This document shows, piece by piece, positions 1 through 8,378 of a stretch of 64,000 bases of DNA (its first letter is position 1; each line of letters starts with the position of its first letter). This DNA is from Verrucomicrobiota bacterium. Lineage in GTDB: Bacteria; Verrucomicrobiota; Verrucomicrobiia; Opitutales; Opitutaceae. The DNA lies in contig JAEZAD010000089.1 in NCBI GenBank assembly GCA_023430565.1, positions 32,743-96,742 of the forward strand, given 5' to 3'. Below the pieces are notes generated by a model that was not told where the DNA came from, did no database searches, and saw only the letters and a program-made list of their open reading frames with translations. The translations under genes were made by a program, and so were the position numbers.

Positions 1-1
1 G

Positions 2-271
2 CTCGTGGCGGTCGCGGAACATTACCTGCGTCCCTCACAAGCGCCGGCGGACGCGCTGCCGTTGATCGCGCACCTGCATGCCGCGAAATACATCGCGACG
101 TCGTTCGGTCCCGGCGTCGGCGAGGATGGCTTCCTGTTCTCGCTCAACGAATCGTTCCTGCTCGAGTGGGGCTTCACGCCCGAACTGCTGCAGGAGTCGA
201 TGCCGATCGTGCACGAGCGCGCGGTGGCGCGCTTGAAGGACAAACTTTCGCAAGGGGCCGTTTCGCTGTGA
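2..271 (+). CDS. C-terminal fragment of a probable HDOD-domain protein
   Basis: An open frame enters from the left edge and stops at 271, so only the last 89 or so codons are visible. The peptide is mainly helical, with a run of Ala, Leu and His (ADALPLIAHLHAAKYIA) followed by a segment resembling the end of HDOD domains, where a hydrophobic helix precedes an acidic/Leu-rich tail (LLEWGFTPELLQE). HDOD proteins often sit with chemotaxis and signalling genes, which fits cheD 150 bp downstream. The true start is outside the window; the GTG at 5 is only an internal codon. The family call is a weak inference from the C-terminal pattern and context. Confidence 0.5.
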   Translation, partial: LVAVAEHYLRPSQAPADALPLIAHLHAAKYIATSFGPGVGEDGFLFSLNESFLLEWGFTPELLQESMPIVHERAVARLKDKLSQGAVSL

Positions 272-423
272 CGAAGCCCGTCCAATCTTTCTCCGCTCCC
301 TCAAGTTTGCCGTGGCCCGTCCGTATAACGGAGCGCGGCGCCAGGCCGCCCCGGACCTCGTTCATGTTTTTCTTCCTTCAATCTTGCTGCGGAATCGCGC
401 CCAGCGCTTCCGCCGTCTGACGC

Positions 424-945
424 ATGGGCTCACCGACCATCGCCTCCATTTTCGCGCAGCGCGTCGTCATCGGCGTGGGCGACATGGCTGTGTCGAACAA
501 CAATCTGGTGACGCTCAGCACCTACGCGCTGGGCTCGTGCATCGGAGTGGTCGCCTACGATCCGATGGTGAAGGTGGGCGGCATCCTGCACATGATGCTG
601 CCGGATTCCTCGATCTCGCCGGACAAGGCCCGCGCGCAGCCGGCGATGTTTGCCGACACCGGCCTGCCGCTGTTCTTCCGTTCGCTCGCGGGCCTGAAGG
701 CGGACCGCAGCCGTATCCGGATTTTCGTCACGGGCGGCGCGTGCGTGCTGTCGAGCCACGACAATTTCAAGATCGGCGAGCGCAACACGAAGGCGACGCT
801 CGAGTATCTCGCGGTCAACGGTTATCGCGTGCGCCAGCAGGTGACGGGCGGCACGACGAATCGCACGGTGCATCTGGAGATCGCGACCGGCGACATGACG
901 TTGAAGACGCCGGAGGCGAACGAGGGTATTTCACTCGCGGCGTAA
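424..945 (+). CDS. cheD: Chemoreceptor glutamine deamidase CheD
   Basis: Predicted CheD, 173 aa, which deamidates glutamines in methyl-accepting chemotaxis proteins and can bind CheC. The signature is clear: an N-terminal VVIGVGDMAVS strand, then the catalytic Cys at about residue 39 in the TYALGSCIGVV motif and His at about 56 in GGILHMMLP, followed by a conserved FVTGGACVL stretch and IGERNTKA. Length is typical of the family. The ATG at 424 has no strong Shine-Dalgarno sequence but gives the family N-terminus. It stands alone on the plus strand, converging on the minus-strand cheR-cheB operon, so the chemotaxis genes here are split between two transcripts. Confidence 0.95.
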   Translation: MGSPTIASIFAQRVVIGVGDMAVSNNNLVTLSTYALGSCIGVVAYDPMVKVGGILHMMLPDSSISPDKARAQPAMFADTGLPLFFRSLAGLKADRSRIRIFVTGGACVLSSHDNFKIGERNTKATLEYLAVNGYRVRQQVTGGTTNRTVHLEIATGDMTLKTPEANEGISLAA

Positions 946-988
946 CGCGATGCGCGGGCGTCGGAGGCGTATTGTCCTCGGCTCGTGG

Positions 989-1022
989 AAAAAACGAAAA
1001 GAGCGCGGTGAGGGCACCGCGC
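989..1022 (-). terminator. Intrinsic terminator of the cheR-cheB-HD-GYP operon
   Basis: A perfect 8-bp stem (GCGCGGTG at 1003-1010, loop AGGG, CACCGCGC at 1015-1022) lies between the convergent cheD and HD-GYP genes. Read on the minus strand, the hairpin is followed by the T-rich tract TCTTTTCGTTTTTT, the layout of a Rho-independent terminator. It lies about 30 bp past the stop codon of the HD-GYP gene. The plus strand has no T tract after the stem, so it should work mainly for the minus-strand operon. Confidence 0.85.
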
Positions 1023-1053
1023 CTCCAGAGAAGACGAGCAGAGTGGCGCGGCC

Positions 1054-2328
1054 TCAGATCCGCACGAGCAGACGCTGGCTGATCGGCGTGACCTGGTTGT
1101 GGCTGCGGATCTTGGCGATCGTGCCGGGGCTGAGCTCCTGGCCTTCGCCGATCAACAGCAGGCCGTGCGGGCTGTAGATGCCGTTGGCGAGCACCATGCC
1201 CGGCTCGAGTTCGTGCAGGGTGATTTCGCGCACCTGGCGCGGAAGCTGCGCGAGGTTCGTGACCTTGAGGAAAAGCCGCACGGCCTCCGGATCGTAGGCG
1301 CTGCCGGATTGCGACAGGACCAGATCGATCGCCGCGGATTTCGGCAGACCGGATTCGACGTAGCCGACCGCGACGGCGAGGCACCGCGCGGCCCACGGAA
1401 TCGCGTCGCCGGCGAGACCGTCGGGATAACCGCGTCCATCGAAGCGTTCGTGATGCCCGCGGATGACTTCGCCCACGCCCGTGCCGTCGTCGACGAGGGC
1501 GGCGAGGGTCTGCGAGTAAACGGGGTGATTGTGCAGCATCGCCCGCTCGCGCTCGGTGAGGTCCTCGGGCTTCGAGCGAAACGCGCGCAGCATTTCGCGC
1601 GGCACGCCGATCAGGCCGATGTCGCAGAGCCACGCTGCGGTGCGCAGCGCGTGGCGCTGTTCGTCGTCGAGCAATTCGCTCACGGCCATGTGACCGGCGA
1701 ACTCGACGAGGGCCTTCGCCTGACCCCCGAGGATGGGATCGTAAGTCGTGAGGATGCGACGGCAGAGCTCGAGGGAGTGCTCGTAATTGGCGGCGAGGTC
1801 GCGATTGGCGGCGTCGAGCCGCTGTTTTTGCTGTTCGAGATCCTCGACCTGTTTGGCGAGGGCGGCGTTGGCCTGCGTGAGCTGCGCGTTGAGGCTCTGC
1901 GTTTCGGCCTGGAGGATGGCGTTGTGCGTGACGAGTTCGTGCCGGTGGACGGCGTTGCGAACGGTCGCGATCAGTTCCTCGCGCAGCCACGGTTTCGCGA
2001 CGAAGCGGAAAATTTCGCCCTTGTTGATCGCGTCGACAATCGTCGGCAGCGACAGCACCGCGGTGATGAGGATCCGCGAGGCGTGCGGCCGGATGCGGCG
2101 GCTCTCGATCAGAAAATCGAGGCCGAGCATCTCGGGCATTTTTTGATCGGAGATGATGACGGCGAAGTCGCGTTCCTGCAGAATCGCGAGCGCTTTCGTG
2201 GGGCTCGAGCAGGCGACGACGTGGAACCGCTCGCGCTCGAGCGTTTGTTGGAGCGCGGCCAGCACGACCGGCTCGTCATCGACGATCAGGATGGTGGACG
2301 GCGGAGGCGGCGTAAGGGACTCGGGCAT
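1054..2328 (-). CDS. Response regulator with REC and degenerate HD-GYP domain
   Basis: 424 aa. An N-terminal receiver domain (acidic pair D17/D18, phospho-acceptor D61 in VIISDQKMPEM, Lys112 in FVAKPW) is followed by a coiled coil at about 130-180 and an HD-GYP domain from about 185. HD-GYP domains typically hydrolyse cyclic di-GMP. The HHE motif (292-294) and DGRGYP (GYP 300-302) are present, but the HD dyad reads LCDIG: Cys replaces the metal-binding His at about 235, and the usual downstream Lys is Leu. Activity may therefore be reduced or purely regulatory. The ATG at 2328 was chosen because it begins the receiver domain and lies 2 bp after the cheB stop, so the gene is the third in cheR-cheB-HD-GYP. 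Confidence 0.85.
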   Translation of the reverse strand: MPESLTPPPPSTILIVDDEPVVLAALQQTLERERFHVVACSSPTKALAILQERDFAVIISDQKMPEMLGLDFLIESRRIRPHASRILITAVLSLPTIVDAINKGEIFRFVAKPWLREELIATVRNAVHRHELVTHNAILQAETQSLNAQLTQANAALAKQVEDLEQQKQRLDAANRDLAANYEHSLELCRRILTTYDPILGGQAKALVEFAGHMAVSELLDDEQRHALRTAAWLCDIGLIGVPREMLRAFRSKPEDLTERERAMLHNHPVYSQTLAALVDDGTGVGEVIRGHHERFDGRGYPDGLAGDAIPWAARCLAVAVGYVESGLPKSAAIDLVLSQSGSAYDPEAVRLFLKVTNLAQLPRQVREITLHELEPGMVLANGIYSPHGLLLIGEGQELSPGTIAKIRSHNQVTPISQRLLVRI

Positions 2329-2330
2329 GG

Positions 2331-3416
2331 CTAGGCGGACGCAAGCGCTGGGGACTCGGAAAGGGTGGGAAAAGGATGGACCAGGAAATCGGCGATGCGA
2401 CCGAGCGAAATTTGCCGCTGCGCAGCGCCGTTTTCCCAGGCGGCACGAGGCATGCCGTAAACGATGCTGCTCGCTTCGTCCTGGGCGAAGGTGATCGCGC
2501 CGAGCTCGCGCAGGCGCAGCAGGCCTTCCGCTCCGTCCTTGCCCATGCCGGTCAGCACGCCCGCGACCGCATGCGGGGCGGCGCCGCAGTCGGCGGCGGA
2601 TTTGAACAACACGTCGACAGCGGGTCGTTGGTGCCAGACTTGCGGACCACCCGTGACGCGCGCGCGGTAGTGATCGCCGTGCCACTGCACCATGAGGTGA
2701 AAATTGCCGGGTGCGATCAGCGCGACGCCGGGTTCGAGCCGCTCGCCGTCGACGGCTTCGCGCACGTCGAAGGCGCATTGTTCGCTCAGCCGGTCGGCGA
2801 ACGCCTTAGAAAACACCGGCGGAATATGTTGCACGATCGCGATCGGCGGCAGGCCGGCGGGCAGGCGCGTGAGCACGGCGCGAAGCGCTTCGGTGCCGCC
2901 GGTCGATGCGCCGAGCAGGATGACCTGACGCGTCGTCGGCGAGGCGGTGCGCGGCTGGGCGCGACCGAGGGAGGCCGCGGGCGCGTTGGCGGTTGCGGTC
3001 GTGGTGGGTCGCGAGGCGAGGCGAACGCCGGCGGCGGCCTTGACCCGTCCGATGAGTTGCGGGCCGAGGTCGCCGAAGGAATACGAGCCGGCCGGCTTGC
3101 CGAGCACGTCGCACGCGCCGAGCCGAAGGGCTTCGAGCGCATAGTCGGAGCCGCGCTGCGAGAGTGAGCTCATGATCACGACGGGCATCGGATGCTGCTC
3201 CATCAGGATGCGGAGAAACGTCAGGCCGTCCATGCGCGGCATCTCGAGATCGAGCGTGATCACGTCGGGCTTGAGCTGCTTGATCTTGTCGCGCGCCACA
3301 TATGGATCGCCGGCGGTGCCGACGACGTCGATTTCCGGATCGGCGCTCAACGCGTCGGTCGCGAGTTTGCGGACGACCGCGGAGTCGTCGACGATCAGCA
3401 CGCGAATGCGTTTCAT
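2331..3416 (-). CDS. cheB: Protein-glutamate methylesterase/deamidase CheB
   Basis: 361 aa, normal CheB length. CheB removes methyl groups from chemoreceptors and is activated by CheA phosphorylation. The receiver domain carries DD at 10-11, phospho-acceptor D56 (TLDLEMPRMDG) and Lys in LGKPAG. An Ala/Thr/Pro-rich linker (about 135-162) leads to the methylesterase domain with the catalytic triad Ser171 (LLGASTGG), His197 (VQHIPP) and Asp294 (TGMGKDGAEG). The ATG at 3416 overlaps the cheR stop by 4 bp (ATGA), implying translational coupling. It is the middle gene of the operon. Confidence 0.97.
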   Translation of the reverse strand: MKRIRVLIVDDSAVVRKLATDALSADPEIDVVGTAGDPYVARDKIKQLKPDVITLDLEMPRMDGLTFLRILMEQHPMPVVIMSSLSQRGSDYALEALRLGACDVLGKPAGSYSFGDLGPQLIGRVKAAAGVRLASRPTTTATANAPAASLGRAQPRTASPTTRQVILLGASTGGTEALRAVLTRLPAGLPPIAIVQHIPPVFSKAFADRLSEQCAFDVREAVDGERLEPGVALIAPGNFHLMVQWHGDHYRARVTGGPQVWHQRPAVDVLFKSAADCGAAPHAVAGVLTGMGKDGAEGLLRLRELGAITFAQDEASSIVYGMPRAAWENGAAQRQISLGRIADFLVHPFPTLSESPALASA

Positions 3417-4240
3417 GGGACGGAGAGGGGCGGCTTCCGATAGACGGCGGGGCGCACGGTTTGGAGCGGATGCCGGATGGCGGTGAGGCTCTCGGCGTGT
3501 CCAACAAACAAATACCCGCCGGGCACGAGGAGCCGCGCGAGCTTGTTGACGAGTTCTTCCTGCGTCGGCCGATCGAAATAGATCATCACGTTGCGGCAGA
3601 AGATGACCTGGAACGGTTCGCGGAAAGGCGGTTCGCCCTCGAGCAGGTTGAGCTGCCGGAAAGCGATGCGTTCGCGCAGGGGCGCTTTCACGCGGTAGTT
3701 GCCGTCCTGCGGGCCGAAGCCGCGCTGGAAGTGTGTCTGGATCGTCGCCTTCGGCAGGCGATGGACGGCTTCGTCGCGATAGATCGCCGCGCGCGCTTTC
3801 GCGAGGACGCGGTGGGAGATATCCGTCGCGTCGATGTGCCATGACCAGCCGGTGATCGCGTCGGCGAGCGTGATGGCGAGGGAGTAGGGCTCTTCGCCGG
3901 ACGAACACGCGGCGCTCCACAGGCGGAAGCGTTGCCATTTCTCCTTTGCGGCGCGCTCGCGCATCTCGGGCACGACGGTCTGCCGCAGAAAATCGAAGTG
4001 AGCCTGCTCGCGAAAAAAGAACGTGTGATTGGTCGAGATCGCGTCGATCAGGTTCGACAACTCGGCCTCCGCGCCGGGCGACTGCAACAGCCGGCAGTAA
4101 TCGCCCACCGTCGGCAGGTTGGTCGCTCGCAGCCGCTTGCCGAGACGGGCCGAGACCAGCTCGCGCTTGTCCGCGCTCAGGCTGATGCGGCTGCGCTCGT
4201 AGACGAGGCTGCGGATGAAATCGAACTCGCTTTCCCTCAT
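3413..4240 (-). CDS. cheR: Chemotaxis protein methyltransferase CheR
   Basis: 275 aa. CheR transfers methyl groups from S-adenosylmethionine to receptor glutamates. The N-terminal helical domain (1-70) is followed by the conserved NHTFFFRE segment, the SAM-binding ACSSGEEPYS motif near residue 110, DATDIS, and FCRNVMIYFD near 215. No C-terminal TPR extension is present, so this is the short form. It is the first gene of the minus-strand chemotaxis operon, and it is divergent from flgB across a 213-bp intergenic region that must carry promoters for both directions. Confidence 0.97.
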   Translation of the reverse strand: MRESEFDFIRSLVYERSRISLSADKRELVSARLGKRLRATNLPTVGDYCRLLQSPGAEAELSNLIDAISTNHTFFFREQAHFDFLRQTVVPEMRERAAKEKWQRFRLWSAACSSGEEPYSLAITLADAITGWSWHIDATDISHRVLAKARAAIYRDEAVHRLPKATIQTHFQRGFGPQDGNYRVKAPLRERIAFRQLNLLEGEPPFREPFQVIFCRNVMIYFDRPTQEELVNKLARLLVPGGYLFVGHAESLTAIRHPLQTVRPAVYRKPPLSVP

Positions 4241-4425
4241 GAGGACTTAGCCCTATATCGGCGCGACGCCGCGAGAATGAAGGAGGGTCTTGAGGAATGT
4301 TGCGCGTTCTTCGCCCGGCAAAAATTTCCGGTGAATCCGGCGTTAAATTCCCGGAACGCGTGGAACGCGCGTCCGCAAAATCTATTTCTTACGCGTTCAG
4401 TTAGTTGCGCGTGTATCCGTTTTGC

Positions 4426-4441
4426 TGGCACCTGCTTTGCT
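4426..4441 (+). promoter_or_regulatory. Sigma-54 (-24/-12) promoter upstream of flgB
   Basis: The sequence is TGGCAC, five bases, then TTGCT. GG and GC elements are separated by exactly ten bases, as sigma-54 promoters require. It is the only such match seen between cheR and flgB and points into the 15-kb flagellar run. Transcription would be expected to begin about 12 bases after the GC, at about 4451-4452, which is only 2-3 bases before the GTG start of flgB at 4454. The flagellar operon would then depend on RpoN and an enhancer-binding activator, neither of which is encoded here. Confidence 0.75.
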
Positions 4442-4453
4442 TAACCGCCCGCG

Positions 4454-4840
4454 GTGATCGACCCGATCTTCAATTCCGACCATTACCAGCTCGCTCGGAA
4501 GCTGCTCGACGCAACCGTGCTGCGCGAGGAGGCGATCGCGTCCAACATCGCCAATGCCGAGACGCCGGGCTACCAGCGGCTCGACGTCGCGCCGGACTTT
4601 GCGGCGCAACTGAAGGCCCAACTCGCGTCCGGCGATTTCGGAGCCAACGCCAGCCGCATCCACCCGCAACTCTCCCCCGATCTCACCGCGCGCAGCCTCC
4701 GCCCCGACGGCAACACCGTCGAAATCGAGCGCGAGCTTCTCGCGATGAATCACAACGCCGTGCAGCACGAGTTCCTCACCGAGGTCGTCTCCGGCAGCCT
4801 CAAACAGCTCAAAGTCGCCATCACCGGGAGGACCGTGTAA
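4454..4840 (+). CDS. flgB: Flagellar basal-body rod protein FlgB
   Basis: 128 aa, the usual size of the proximal rod subunit FlgB. The rod signature is present near residue 30: AIASNIANAETPGYQRLDV, matching the conserved SNIANxxTPGY element of axial proteins. The C-terminal helix ends with FLTEVVSGSLKQLKVAITGR, as in other FlgB. The start is GTG at 4454; no ATG fits, and the reading frame cannot begin much later without losing the axial helix. No Shine-Dalgarno fits between the sigma-54 promoter and this codon. It is the first gene of the flagellar operon, followed 5 bp later by flgC. Confidence 0.95.
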   Translation: MIDPIFNSDHYQLARKLLDATVLREEAIASNIANAETPGYQRLDVAPDFAAQLKAQLASGDFGANASRIHPQLSPDLTARSLRPDGNTVEIERELLAMNHNAVQHEFLTEVVSGSLKQLKVAITGRTV

Positions 4841-4845
4841 CGCCC

Positions 4846-5265
4846 ATGAACCTCATCTCCGGCATCGACATCATCGGCGGCGCGCTGAACGCGCAGAAGA
4901 GCCGCCTCGACATCGTCGCGCAAAACATCGCCAACGCCCAGACCACGCGCACGCCCAGTGGCGGCCCTTACCAGCGCCAGGTCGTCAATTTCGAGAGCGA
5001 GCTCGTCAAGCGCACCAACGCCACCGGCGCCTCGCTCCAAAGCGTGAAGATCGCCCAGATCGCCACCGATCGCACCCCGGGCCAGCAGGTCTACAACCCG
5101 CAGCATCCCGATGCCGGCGCGGACGGCCTCGTCACGATGCCCAACGTCAACCTCTCCTACGAAATGGTCGACCTCATCACCGCCTCGCGCGCTTACGAAG
5201 CCAATCTGGCCGTCGCGAAAAACTCCCGGCAGATGGCCCTGCGCACGATCGGGATGATGAAGTAA
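4846..5265 (+). CDS. flgC: Flagellar basal-body rod protein FlgC
   Basis: 139 aa rod protein. It begins with MNLISGIDIIGGALNAQKSR and the axial motif VAQNIANAQTTRTPSGGPYQ, then the conserved central PNVNLSYEMVDLI and the terminal helix ASRAYEANLAVAKNSRQMA, all features of FlgC. The ATG at 4846 is preceded by a good GGGAGG ribosome-binding site inside the end of flgB. FlgC polymerises with FlgB and FlgF/FlgG to form the proximal rod after export by the flagellar type III machine. Neighbouring flgB and fliE give the canonical flgB-flgC-fliE order. Confidence 0.97.
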   Translation: MNLISGIDIIGGALNAQKSRLDIVAQNIANAQTTRTPSGGPYQRQVVNFESELVKRTNATGASLQSVKIAQIATDRTPGQQVYNPQHPDAGADGLVTMPNVNLSYEMVDLITASRAYEANLAVAKNSRQMALRTIGMMK

Positions 5266-5299
5266 ACGCGCCTTCCGCCGCCTCTTTTCCCTGCTTCCC

Positions 5300-5632
5300 A
5301 TGTCACCCGTCAGCCTCGTTTCCCCGATCAATCCCGGCGCGCTGACGCGCATTGACGCCCCCCTCCCGAAGACCCCGCTCTCGCCCAGCGGTCCGCTTAC
5401 CTCCGCGCCCACGCAGGGTTTCGACCAGATGCTCGAGGGCATCGTGTCGACCGTCACCGACAAGCAGGCCAACGCGCAGGCGCTCACCCGCAAGGTCCTG
5501 CTCGGCGAGTCCGACCAGCTGCATCAAAGCGTGATCGCGATGCAGGAAGCCTCGGTCGCGTTTTCCATGATGGTCGAGGTGCGCAACAAGCTCGTCGAAT
5601 CCTACCAGGAACTCATGCGCATGCAGGTGTGA
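5300..5632 (+). CDS. fliE: Flagellar hook-basal body complex protein FliE
   Basis: 110 aa. FliE joins the MS ring to the rod. The variable, Pro-rich N-terminus (about 1-40) leads to a conserved FDQMLEGIVSTVTDKQ helix and the C-terminal block DQLHQSVIAMQEASVAFSM, then EVRNKLVESYQELMRMQV, which is diagnostic of FliE. Size is typical. It lies 34 bp after flgC and 61 bp before fliF, in the same orientation. Confidence 0.96.
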   Translation: MSPVSLVSPINPGALTRIDAPLPKTPLSPSGPLTSAPTQGFDQMLEGIVSTVTDKQANAQALTRKVLLGESDQLHQSVIAMQEASVAFSMMVEVRNKLVESYQELMRMQV

Positions 5633-5693
5633 GCGCGTCGGTCTTTTCTCCGTTTTCTCCTTCTAATCTTTCTCCTCCCCGGCGTCCCGCCCG

Positions 5694-7298
5694 ATGAAAA
5701 ACTTCACTCAGTCTCTGCTCGATCTCTGGAAACAGCTCGGTCTCAACCAACGCGTTTCCCTGGTCGTCGCCGCGCTCGCCGTCGCCGGCGGTTTGATCGC
5801 GGTCGCCGTGTGGTCGCAGCGCCCCGATTACCAGTTGCTCTATGCGCGCCTCAGCGAGAAGGACGCCGCCTCCATCATTGGCCAGCTCCAGACGCAAAAC
5901 ATCCCGCACGTCGTCACCGCCGGCGGCACCGCCGTGCAGGTGCCCTCCGACCAGGTTTACAAGCTCCGCATGGATCTCGCCGCCAAGGGCCTCCCGAGCG
6001 GCGATGGCGTGGGCTTCGAGATTTTCGACAAGGGCCAGTTCGGCCTCTCCGACTTTGTGCAGCGCACGAATTATCTCCGCGCCATCCAGGGCGAGCTCGC
6101 GCGCACGATCATGCAGCTCCAGGGCGTGCGCGCCGCACGCGTCATGATCGTTCAACCGGAGAATCGTCTGCTCCTCACCGATCAGGGCGTGAAGTCCACC
6201 GCGTCCGTTTTCGTCGATGTCGGCGGCGGCCGGCTCGACATGGATCAGGTCAACTCGATCCGCCATCTCGTCGCCAACGCCGTGCAGGGCCTCGCCCCCG
6301 ACCAGGTCGCCGTCGTCGACAATCGCGGCCGCGTGCTCTCGGAGGATTTGAAACAGGACCCGACCCTCGGCACCGCCTCGTCCCAGATGCGCTACCGCCA
6401 GCAGGTCGAGGATTATTTCGCGAAGAAGGTGGAGACGATGCTCGCCGCCGTGATCGGTCCGGGCAACGCCGTCGTTCGCGTGTCGGCCGAGATCGAGACC
6501 GAGGCGACGACGCTCTCCGAGGAACGTTTCGATCCCGAGGGCCAGGTCGTCCGTTCGCAGACTGTCGTCGAGGACACGTCATCGTCGGCCGAGTCCCGCT
6601 CGGCGGGCGGCGTCGTCGGCGTCAGCGCCAACGTCCCCGAACGCGCCCCCGGAGCCGACACATCACGGCCCGTTTCGAACACCGAGCAGAATCGCAAGAA
6701 CCGCACGACGACCTACGAGATCAACCGCACCACGCTCAACACCACGCGCAATCCCGGCGCGGTCAAAAACCTCACCGCCGCCGTCTTCATCGCGCCGCCG
6801 CCCGCACCCGCTCCCGTGATCGGCGCCGACGGCACGCCCGCCGCCCCCGCCGAAGCGCCGCGCCGGACCCAGCAGGAACTCGACGCGCTTCGCCAGCTCG
6901 TCGTCAACGCCCTCGGTCTCAAGATCCCCGCCGGCCAGCCGCTCGATGCTTTCGTCTCGCTGCAGGAAATGCCCTTCCAGTCCGTCGACCGCATTCCCGA
7001 GCAGATCGCCGCGATCGAAAACGAAAGCCGTTGGCAGGGCTGGGTGGAAGCCGGCAGCCGCTGGGCGGGCATCGCCGGCGCCGCGATCGTGCTGCTGATT
7101 TTCCTTCGCATGCTCGCGCGCCAGAAGCCGGAGCCGGTTCCGATCGAAGTCCTTTCAATGACGCCCGACGCCGCCGCGCGCGCTCTGCCCTCGAGCACCG
7201 TCACGCCGGATCTGTTGAACGAGTTGATCCGCCAAAAACCCGCCAACATCGGTGTCGCCCTTCGCGACTGGGTCTCCGCCGGCGCGAGCAAGAACTAG
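5694..7298 (+). CDS. fliF: Flagellar MS-ring protein FliF
   Basis: 534 aa, typical for FliF, the inner-membrane scaffold of the basal body. The first membrane segment (VSLVVAALAVAGGLIAVAVW, about 22-41) is followed by the YscJ/FliF periplasmic domain, with YARLSEKDAASIIGQLQ and the conserved RTNYLRAIQGELARTI. A linker rich in Ser, Arg and Asn and a Pro/Ala-rich insertion precede the second membrane segment (about 455-475, AGIAGAAIVLLIFLRML). The cytosolic tail ends with LIRQKPANIGVALRDWV, which resembles the FliG-binding helix. The C-terminus is therefore complete. fliG begins 36 bp later. Confidence 0.97.
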   Translation: MKNFTQSLLDLWKQLGLNQRVSLVVAALAVAGGLIAVAVWSQRPDYQLLYARLSEKDAASIIGQLQTQNIPHVVTAGGTAVQVPSDQVYKLRMDLAAKGLPSGDGVGFEIFDKGQFGLSDFVQRTNYLRAIQGELARTIMQLQGVRAARVMIVQPENRLLLTDQGVKSTASVFVDVGGGRLDMDQVNSIRHLVANAVQGLAPDQVAVVDNRGRVLSEDLKQDPTLGTASSQMRYRQQVEDYFAKKVETMLAAVIGPGNAVVRVSAEIETEATTLSEERFDPEGQVVRSQTVVEDTSSSAESRSAGGVVGVSANVPERAPGADTSRPVSNTEQNRKNRTTTYEINRTTLNTTRNPGAVKNLTAAVFIAPPPAPAPVIGADGTPAAPAEAPRRTQQELDALRQLVVNALGLKIPAGQPLDAFVSLQEMPFQSVDRIPEQIAAIENESRWQGWVEAGSRWAGIAGAAIVLLIFLRMLARQKPEPVPIEVLSMTPDAAARALPSSTVTPDLLNELIRQKPANIGVALRDWVSAGASKN

Positions 7299-7334
7299 CA
7301 GGACCTCTACGCGACCAGCCCGCCACCGCCCGCC

Positions 7335-8354
7335 ATGGCCGAAATCGATTTTCCCAAGCTCACCCGTTCGCAAAAACTCGCGATCTTTCTCGTCGTGATC
7401 GGGCCCGAAGCTGCGGCGAGTGTGCTCAAGCAATTCGACGAAGCCGAGGTCGAGCTGCTCTGCCGCGAGATGTCCAACATCAGCATCGTCCCCGAGGCCG
7501 TCCAAAAGCAGGCCATCGAGGAATTTGCCGGCGTCGTCGCGCAGAGTGCCAACGCCGCCCTCGGCGGCATCGCCTACGCGCAGCGCACGCTCGAAATCGC
7601 CAAAGGCGACTACAAGGCATCCGCCATCATCGGCCGCGTCGGTCCCGTCGGCACATCGGTCGAAGTCATCAAGGAAATCTCCGAGATGGAGGGCCGGCAG
7701 ATCTTCAACCTCATCAAGCACGAGCAGCCGCAGACGATCTCGTTCGTGTTGTCCTATCTCGACGGCCAAAAATCCGCCGAGGTCTTCGGTCTCCTCGGAC
7801 CCGATCTCCGCGAGGAAGTGATCGAACGACTCGGCACGATCGAATCCACCTCGCTCGATCTGGTCGGCAAAATCGCCCGCAGCCTCGGCAAACATTTCGA
7901 CAGCAAGGTCCGCCCGGCCTTCCACCGCAGCGGCGGGGTCCGCGCCGTCGCCGACCTCCTCAACCAGCTCGAGAAGGACATGAGCAAGAACCTGCTCGCC
8001 CGCCTCGAGGAGCGGAACGCCCAGCTCGGCGCCGCCATCCGCAAGAAGCTTTTCAGCTTCGAAGACCTCGGCCGCCTGCAACCGGCCGACCTGCAACGCG
8101 TGCTGCGCGAAGTCGATTCGTCGAGCCTCGCCGTTTCGATGAAATCCGCGAGCGAGACGCTGCGCGAAAAATTCTACTCCGCCATCTCGAAGCGCGCCGC
8201 CGAAAGCCTCCGCGAGGAAATCGAAATGCTCGGCCCCGTGCGCCTCAAGGACGTCGAAACCGCGCAGGATTCCATCATTCAGGTCGTCCGCCGCCTCGAG
8301 GAAGAGGGCCAGATCTCCCTCGAAAACGACGCCAACGAAAGCCTCGTCGCCTAG
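7335..8354 (+). CDS. fliG: Flagellar motor switch protein FliG
   Basis: 339 aa, the expected length of FliG. It binds FliF, FliM and the stator and generates torque. The N-terminal domain starts PKLTRSQKLAIFLVVIGPEAA. The middle domain has the EHPQ-like HEQPQTISFVLSYL and GPDLREEVIERL. The C-terminal domain contains the charged torque helix with FYSAISKRAAESLREEIEML, then GPVRLKDVE and RRLEEEGQIS, all standard. It is downstream of fliF and upstream of fliH in canonical order. Confidence 0.98.
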   Translation: MAEIDFPKLTRSQKLAIFLVVIGPEAAASVLKQFDEAEVELLCREMSNISIVPEAVQKQAIEEFAGVVAQSANAALGGIAYAQRTLEIAKGDYKASAIIGRVGPVGTSVEVIKEISEMEGRQIFNLIKHEQPQTISFVLSYLDGQKSAEVFGLLGPDLREEVIERLGTIESTSLDLVGKIARSLGKHFDSKVRPAFHRSGGVRAVADLLNQLEKDMSKNLLARLEERNAQLGAAIRKKLFSFEDLGRLQPADLQRVLREVDSSSLAVSMKSASETLREKFYSAISKRAAESLREEIEMLGPVRLKDVETAQDSIIQVVRRLEEEGQISLENDANESLVA

Positions 8355-8378
8355 CGCCGATTCGCCGATTCCCGCCTC

